This document shows positions 58,138-64,000 of a DNA stretch of 64,000 bases, one piece after another. The stretch is from Begonia masoniana. Lineage: Eukaryota; Streptophyta; Magnoliopsida; Cucurbitales; Begoniaceae. A program made the position numbers and the translations under genes. The stretch's first letter is position 1; each line of letters begins with the position of its first letter. The notes beneath the pieces were generated by a model. The model did no database searches. It was not told the origin of the DNA and saw only the letters and a program-made list of their open reading frames with translations. The stretch is taken from the NCBI GenBank assembly GCA_022432975.1, contig CM039509.1:12232095-12296094 (forward strand). The letters are read 5' to 3'.

Positions 58138-58421
58138 ATGTGGAGACCCAGCCCGTTATGTATCGCCGTCAGCCTGGCCTGCAGATGTACCGCCATCGAT
58201 CGTTGGGTCTCACTCATGACCTTCTCCCTTAGAAAGGGCTCAAGTGGTACCATCACTTGTAGCTCATGGATTATATCCTGGAGATCTTAGATTCGAGTGT
58301 TGGGGAAGGCAAAAACTCTCTTTCCAGGGAAGAGAAGGTCATGAGTGGGACCAAATGATCGATGACGGTGCATCCGCCGGCCGGACTGACGGCGATAAGT
58401 AACGGGCTGGGTCTCCATAGG
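58138..58421. mobile_element. Fold-back/MITE-like element
   Basis: Two arms of about 100 bases (58138-58240 and 58317-58421) are inverted repeats at roughly 85 percent identity, starting GGAGACCCAGCCCGTTA on each strand. TTTGGTT flanks both sides (58131-58137, 58422-58428) as a possible target duplication. The middle contains GATTCGAGTG, reminiscent of a tRNA B box. No transposase is encoded; superfamily unknown. Confidence 0.65.
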
Positions 58422-58428
58422 TTTGGTT

Positions 58429-59639
58429 TGAGTTTCAGACTAAACTGAAACCGAACCGTTCAGTTTTTGATTTTGGGTTTAAGATCGAAATCGAACCAGC
58501 CCAAACATAATCGTTCAATTTGGTTCGAGTCGATTCAGGTCCGGATCCTAACCCATAAAAAAACCCATGAAACTAGAAATCGAATTATGTCTTCCAGATG
58601 AATCAGAAATTAACATGAGTTGATCATTGGCTGAAATCAGCATGAGCAAATAGAGTTTTAATACAAAGAAAATGAATTAAGACAACGTTCACGTAGTACT
58701 AAAGATGGAAGTTAACCAATACTTAATCTAATAGCAACATTCAAACACCATGGAATTCATAAAATAATAATACGATAAGTCATTATTACGTTTATAAAGT
58801 AACCAAAACTACTACTTGCTTCCCATTCAGAAGCTTAATAATTCAAAACTCTCATTCAAGAATAAGTTCTTTGAATAATCGCTAGAATTTTACTCATCAT
58901 TATTGAAAGTTGTCTTCTAACATGCATTAAATCAATACTTAATTTACACTCAATATGAGTTTTGTAAAATTAAATAGTTGCAAAAAAAAAAATCCTTAAA
59001 AGGGTTTTGAAAAGCCATTATGCAACCAATCCTGAAAATGAAACCCAAAATATAAGACCATTCCATCATAAAACTATGCAAATTTCAATCGAAACAATGA
59101 TGAAGGAAAAAGAAGAGTACTCTACAAGTCAATATAGTTGTCAAATCTTCATCTTTTTCTTGATTCTTTTGGTTAACAGCATCAATTTCAGGGTAAAAAT
59201 ATAATATTAAAGAGTTGAGAAGATTTAATACATTTTTTGCAAGAAAATATTGTCGTCGGTTTTGAATAAAATTTAAAGTTATGATTTTATATTGTTTTAA
59301 AAAGATATTTTATATTTATTTGCATTTAATTTTAATTTGATTTCAGTTTGAATAATATATTTTATCAGTTGTTGGATCTTTCAATTAACTACGTTGTTGT
59401 TTTGAAATCAATAAGTGAGGTTATATTTAATGTTTGTTTAGTATTTAATTTTCTAAACATTTATTGATAGTAATTACAAGTTTCTGTTTAATAAATGATT
59501 TCTGATTTTTTTATAAGAATTTTGAATTAAGAAAATTAATGTTCTATAATGATCCAATTTAACCTAATTTGTAAATCGATATGGAAAAAATTTTAGAGTT
59601 TCAAATGGAGGAAAAATTAAAAGAAATTTTGGGGTCATT
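58429..59639. other. AT-rich host DNA without recognised genes
   Basis: Only short ORFs are present. The first 130 bases have GGTTCGAGTCGATTCAGG-type low-complexity words. Confidence 0.5.
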
Positions 59640-60270
59640 ATACTACGTGTAAGCAAGCCAGGACTCTACTCTTCCTCTTGGACCAGCCTCTTCTGGATGC
59701 GCCTTTGCATAGGTGAACCTTCCGGGGTTTATCACCATCCATTTCCCAAAGTTTCACCTTGTCCTCAAAGTCAAATGCAGAAAACTGTTGGCGAATGTTG
59801 GCAAAAGATTTCCAAGTCGCATCCCAAATAAGCAGCCCCTTTCACTGCAAGAGCACCTCACTGTCCATGGCCTCACCTAAACGGAATCCAAAAACTAATC
59901 TGGTTCCACCTGTAGCTCCAATTCAATTGCGAGTTGTGGGGGAAAGGCTCATGCAGAATAAACTGCTCCATTAGCACGCCTTAGCTGCGACACATGAAAA
60001 ACTAGATGAATTACAGCTCCTTCTGGTAACTCTAGCTTGTAGGTCAACTAATTGACGTGTGATAAAAGCTTTGTAGGATCCAAAGATGTGAGGCAAAATC
60101 TTCTCATTCTATTGCCCAAGCTCCCTGGCGATGGGGTCGTACCTTTACATACATTAAATTTCCCACAACAAACCCTCTTTTTCTTATCGGCAACATCCTT
60201 TCAGCAAGGGCATTTTCAGCGCATCCAGCATTTCATCTCATTTCTCTACTCGTGCTTCGACTGAGGAAAC
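59640..60270 (-). pseudogene. Decayed Ty3/gypsy integrase C-terminus
   Basis: On the minus strand from about 60270, conceptual reading in drifting frames gives NLMYVKVRPHRQG, then LPHIFGSYKAF, then SEVLLQ-stop-KGLLIWDATWKSF and DFEDKVKLWE. These correspond to the DLVYLKVRPHRQ, APRYFGPY, LVQWKGL..ATWE and FHLEDKV blocks at the end of many chromovirus integrases, the third being chromodomain-like. Several stops and frameshifts make it a remnant. It differs from the copy 1/2 family. Confidence 0.75.
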
Positions 60271-61390
60271 CATAGTTGTCTGGACTCTACACCCACAAAA
60301 AAATTACAATATCGAAGAAAATTTTTTTATTGCCTTACCGTTTCTACCAATGTTTCTTCTCCTGCTCCAGAATTTTGAGAATCTGGAAACCTCCTACTGC
60401 CAATTACAATCCTTTTAGCTGATTAACCTCTCTCCTTTCCTCCCATTTATTCTCCCTTCCTAGTTAACTCAAAAACAGTTCATAATTGAATACGAACTAT
60501 TTTACTAGTTCGCTGCCACATCAGCTGTTTCAGCAGCTGGTTTAGCATTTTATGATCTCCTTGCATATGTAAGCTGAAATGGAGGTCTATCAACTTATTC
60601 ATAGTTAAATACTAATAACTGTTTCTTTATCAACTAACTAACACAGCACTAGCTATTTCCTAACACAATCAGTATTCTTCTCTTATACAATCAGCAACTT
60701 CATCACTCGTTCATTCAGCACTACTTAAACTTGCAGTTGTAAATTTCCTCCTAACTTACGTGTATAGGAAGTGCCACTAGCTTACACTAAATCAGGCGTC
60801 ATCAACAATTTGAATCTAAAAAACTAAATGAGCATGCAACTTTAAATGAATGAAATCAACATCCAAAAGTTCAACCTATTGATCTCAGTATTCATTGAAG
60901 CTCTAACTGTCCAAGTGGAAGATACTTTTGGTATATATTCAGCTTTTTCAAAATTTTCTTTCAGCCTATATTTTATGGGCAGAGATCTAGCACAAAAAAG
61001 ATATATGAACAGCCCTGCTGTAAATGGAAATTGCTATCCTTTTCGAAGTACACTATTGTGGTAACTCAACATGCATACAACTTAACAAGGCAAAGAAACT
61101 GTCACATATAAATCTAAAAATATAACCTAAGATGTGGGGAAAAGGAAACTTCTCTGTTAGTTGATATGTCAGCTGGTTACTAGCCTATATATACAGCTAT
61201 TTTCTGCAAAAAGGAAACTAAAAAAGCTAAAATCCTATCTTAAAATCAAAGATAGATTCCTAAGATCAAGGAAATTCTTTACCTAAAAGACCTTATTCTT
61301 GAAATGAAAATAATTGCATAACTAACTATTCCATGTAAGCATCCAAATCATGAAGAAAATAGATGAAAATCCCAGGTTTTTAGTTCAAAC
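60271..61390. other. Unassigned DNA, possible intron or degraded LTR
   Basis: No coding exon is recognised. 60590-60720 (minus-strand TGTTAGGAAATAGCTAGTGC, GTTAGTTAGTTGATAAAG) looks LTR-like, possibly from the element at 59640-60270. The segment lies downstream of the RGLG exons and may be intron. Confidence 0.4.
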
Positions 61391-61470
61391 CTTGCATTCA
61401 CAATTGATGTGATTGTTTTCTCCTCCTGTGCGCTTAACTCTCTGTCACTTAAATTGATACTTCGTGTGAC
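61391..61470 (-). CDS. RGLG-type E3 ubiquitin ligase, second visible exon (partial gene)
   Basis: This is an 80-base exon on the minus strand between a TTTAGTGAAG acceptor and a GCAAG/GTTTG donor. It encodes VTRSINLSDRELSAQEEKTI and TSIVNA, matching the segment after ADGQ in the copine/vWA domain of plant RGLG proteins, RING ligases at the plasma membrane. It is in frame with the exon at 61565-61662 across a 94-base intron. The following exon is not seen down to 57135. Family members usually have VTRSVDTE here, so this is a diverged paralogue or pseudogene fragment. Confidence 0.8.
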
Positions 61471-61564
61471 CTTCACTAAAGAAAATTATTTATTTTTATG
61501 TCAAAGGAAATAAAAACAGCACAAAAGGCTTCGTAGGAAAGAGTGTGAAGGCTCTGAGGTTTAC

Positions 61565-61662
61565 CTGGCCGTCTGCTATGATAACCAACACATGATATTG
61601 GCCACCACTTTTCTCAACAATGTCAATGGCAGCTTCAATGACGGGAGAGTAAGAAGTTGGCC
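61565..61662 (-). CDS. RGLG-type E3 ubiquitin ligase, first visible exon (partial gene)
   Basis: This 98-base exon encodes GPTSYSPVIEAAIDIVEKSG then GQYHVLVIIADGQ, a core part of the copine/vWA domain of RGLG ubiquitin ligases. It is bounded by an AG acceptor (GTTTAAG) and a CAG/GTAAAC donor. It has no stop and the exon phases fit. An LTR starting at 61688 sits in the upstream intron, only 25 bases from this exon. The N-terminal exons, if present, lie right of the window. Confidence 0.85.
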
Positions 61663-62136
61663 CTTAAACAAACCAACAAAATTTTATTGTAACGCATCAA
61701 TAATTTTCCCAAATCAAACTTAATTAGGGTCCCCAATTTATTATTATCAAACCCTAATTAGCAACCAATTAGGGCAAATCTCCCAAATTATAGCTTAATC
61801 CAAAAAATTAGATCAAAATTGATATCTTTCCTAAAATCAGACGATACCAGAAATAATAAAATCCAGAATGAATCTGGACCCTTCAGGGTGAAGTGTTCAG
61901 ATTCACCCTCCTTTGAAAATTTGGCATTTACCTAACAATCAATCTAAGAAGCCGATTTGAGAATCAGATGGCTGATTCTTAGCAGTAAATCTAGCATGAA
62001 CTTGGTCTGGTTTGGTGACCAAGTTCGAATGAGGGATCAGAATGGAAAAGCTTATTTTCCGAGCTGTTGGTTTTACAGCTCAGAAAAATCCGATCAGTTT
62101 CGGATTTCACAGGAAGCAAGGGGTGACCCCCTTCCC

Positions 62137-62145
62137 TATAAATAG
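62137..62145 (+). promoter_or_regulatory. TATA box of the LTR
   Basis: TATAAATAG lies about 450 bases into the LTR, followed after about 30 bases by a leader starting near AAACTCACACC. This is the best TATA match in the window. Confidence 0.65.
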
Positions 62146-63129
62146 AGCCTTCAGTGGAGGAAGGAAACTCACACCGAAACTATTTTCTCCCTTTCGAGTT
62201 CTTATGAGAACTTACCTCGGACTTCTGAAGCAGTGAGCAGCGAGCAGCCGAGCTTCGACAAACTCCTCCGATTGTAGTCGAGCTCTCCGTCGAAGCTCTC
62301 TCTCTCTCTCGGCTTCCACCGACGAACACCGTAGAGTAAGGATTCTCTCTCCCTCGCTCCGTTCCTCTCTGTCGCACTCCCTCTCTCTCTAGTTCTCCTC
62401 ATTTCCCTCTCTGTTAATTTCTCTGTTCCTCACTATCCCTTTTTCCTTCGGCAGAAATCGCGAGGAAGAAGCACTGGTTCAGTTTTAAGGAAAAACTGAA
62501 TCGGTTCAATTAAGGCAACCTGACCCAAACCTGAACCAGCTAGTGAACCGAACCGGTTCACTTATGTCAACTTGACCCAACCCGGTAGTGTTCACCCGAA
62601 CCGGACCCGACCCGATTTTCGACCCGAATCAATCCGGACCGATCAAAATTTAACCGGTATGAAATTCTACCCAAATTCTTTTAAAGTTGGAATAAATTAA
62701 GTGGGATTTTAATATTTATATTCGAATTAGGCAGAAAAGATTTTTGGAACCGTCCGATTCAATCCTAATCGATCCAACCGATCCGATCCGACCTAAGATT
62801 TCAACGTAAGAAAATTCTGCTCAATTTACTTTGAAAATTAGATTTATTAAGTATGATATTAATCTCAAAGATTCTATATTGAGCAGGATATTATTTTGGA
62901 AAATTTTGGAAAATCTCGATAAACGTTAATTGCTCGGAATCCAAGTAAGTGAAATACAAGTTTTGGCTATGGCCCTACATCACAAGATATAAATACTATT
63001 TTATTATTATTTTATTTTTATCACACGTTTTCGATGATTGCGCACATATGTTAGAATATCGATATAGAATTGTTTAAAAAGATAAAATGGATAGGTTATT
63101 TGCATGTGTATGAAAAAATAAAAGGGAAT

Positions 63130-63295
63130 TGACGGAAAATGCGATAGCAAAAGCCTGAACGACAGTGAGATGGTGAGCTTGAGCATATGTTTTAACGTGA
63201 TAGCAAAAGCCTGAACGACAGTGAGATGGTGAGCATGATCGTTAAAATTAAAAGTAAAAGATGACGAAGCCTGAACAACAATGAGATGGCTAAGT
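63130..63295 (+). repeat. Short tandem repeat in the intron-like module
   Basis: Three imperfect copies carry AAGCCTGAACGACAGTGAGA followed by TGGTGAGC. The first two, about 65 bases apart, are nearly identical; the third is diverged. Confidence 0.85.
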
Positions 63296-63505
63296 CTTAA
63301 AAGAATGTTGAATTTCAACCAGTATGCAACTGTTAACAGGATTCGGTAAAAGTAAAAGTAAAAGTAAAAGTTTTGCAACTTGCACGTATTTCTACTTACT
63401 GAGATTTTCTCACAGTTTTGTTTTAACTTGTGATGTAGGTGAGTTTTTATCTGAGGAAGAACTAGCTGCAATTGAGAACCCTCCAGTGGCAAGCGAGCAA
63501 TACAG

Positions 63506-64000
63506 TGTAACAACCCCTTATCCCAGCAAGATATTGTCCGCTTTGGGGATTGGGCCGTAGCCCAATATCCTCCCCTCACAGCTTTGTTTGGCGAGAACTT
63601 CCCAGAAGGTCACCCAACCTGAAATTGCTCTCGCCGAAGCACTTTTAACTTCGGAGTTCTTATGGGATCCGTTGCCAATTGTACTCCAAAACGCGTCTTG
63701 CTATGTTAGAAGGGTCTTTTTACATATGTTTCATTTCCACATACTTCCCCAAGCGATGTGGGATTGTGACGACCCCCTTTTTACGACCTGTCACCTTCCG
63801 GTTCGCCCGCGTGGACGTACCACCATCCGGGTTCCGGTTCGTGCAGCCATCGTACCCATACGTGCATATTTGGGTCATCACAATCACCCCCCTTCGGGGG
63901 CCCAACGTCCTCGTTGGCCACATTTCCGGTTGGGTACAGGCTCTGATACCATTTGTAACGACCCCTTATCCCAGCAAGATATTGTCCGCTCTGGGGATTG
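63506..64000 (-). mobile_element. Cassandra-type TRIM, one LTR complete, one entering from the right
   Basis: On the minus strand a 5' LTR ends at 63954 (GGGGTCGTTACA), followed by a primer site TGGTATCAGAGCC (63951-63939), about 170 bases of non-coding interior, and a 3' LTR from about 63768 to 63506. The two LTR ends match (TCCCAGCAAGATATTGTCCG at both). The left flank TACAG (63501-63505) would be the target duplication. TRIMs encode no proteins and move in trans. Confidence 0.92.
63585..63690 (-). other. 5S-rRNA-like region in the Cassandra LTR
   Basis: The minus strand contains GGATCCCATAAGAACTCCGA, AGTTAAAAGTGCTTCGGCGA and GGTTGGGTGACCTTCTGGGA, corresponding to plant 5S rRNA including its internal promoter region. 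Cassandra LTRs are defined by this. It is not a 5S gene, since the 5' quarter of 5S rRNA is diverged. Confidence 0.9.

Larger units (their letters stand above)
61688..64000 (+). mobile_element. LTR inserted in the RGLG intron, right end outside window
   Basis: It starts TGTAACGCATCA. It has a clear TATA box, a pyrimidine-rich leader (62280-62420), an AA/GTAAGT donor at 62944/62945, GGCCCTACATCAC, a three-copy repeat and a TGAGA-TTT-TCTCA hairpin (63400-63412). GATGTAG ends at 63438. It belongs to the same structural group as the solo LTRs but to another sequence family. 62480-62780 is rich in AACCGAACCGG and ACCCGACCCGA words. It is interrupted at 63506 by a Cassandra element. The end and target duplication are not visible. 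Confidence 0.75.

Noticed and set aside
58240..58300. tRNA gene
   Set aside because: A B-box-like GATTCGAGTG is present but no cloverleaf with acceptor stem and anticodon arm can be drawn.
63007..63579. 190-codon minus-strand frame
   Set aside because: It crosses from the Cassandra LTR into the host LTR and its tandem repeat, so it cannot be one gene.
63585..63690. Genuine 5S rRNA gene
   Set aside because: The match covers only part of 5S rRNA with many changes and is embedded in a TRIM with primer site and repeated ends, as in Cassandra.

Overview
The window is nuclear DNA of a flowering plant, probably a dicot; I cannot name the species. The evidence is Athila and Tekay/Del-like Ty3/gypsy elements, a Ty1/copia element, a Cassandra-type TRIM with a 5S-rRNA-like LTR, a nuclear copy of plastid psbN, and two spliced exons of an RGLG-type ubiquitin ligase. 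Nearly everything else is nested retrotransposon sequence. No intact functional gene was found.

Nest 1 (1-33538) resolves into five layers through target-site duplications (TSDs). An LTR ending at 33538 was invaded by an Athila element (left of window to 33427). Its integrase was split by chromovirus copy 1 (5355-28492, TSD GCATT). The 3' LTR of copy 1 was split by chromovirus copy 2 of the same family (14371-26493, TSD ATGGT). The 3' LTR of copy 2 was split by a solo LTR (23467-26479, TSD CTCGG). A further solo LTR sits in the copy 1 integrase (11495-13538, TSD CTTGG), and another LTR end (1-177) lies in the Athila 5' LTR.

Region 2 (33539-47505) is AT-rich host DNA with three solo LTRs (34255-37424, 40279-44314, 44342-46893). 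The last two break a plastid-derived psbN pseudogene into three pieces. Removing the LTRs and one TSD copy each leaves exactly 132 nt, 43 codons plus stop.

Region 3 (47506-57134) is a copia element on the minus strand, truncated in its reverse transcriptase and split by two solo LTRs (49596-53444, 53697-55967). Region 4 (57135-64000) holds AT-rich DNA, a fold-back element, a decayed gypsy integrase, two RGLG exons, and an LTR inserted in the RGLG intron that in turn carries the Cassandra element.

The most interesting pattern is that LTRs of several dissimilar families (12 copies) share one architecture: a consensus 5' splice site, a GGCCTACA block usually opening a CCTAC/GTAGG hairpin, CATGCA-type motifs, a variable minisatellite, a short hairpin whose stem changes by compensating substitutions, and a TGTAG/GT 3' splice-site-like end. 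This looks like an intron inside the LTR, conserved in structure while its sequence and repeats turn over.
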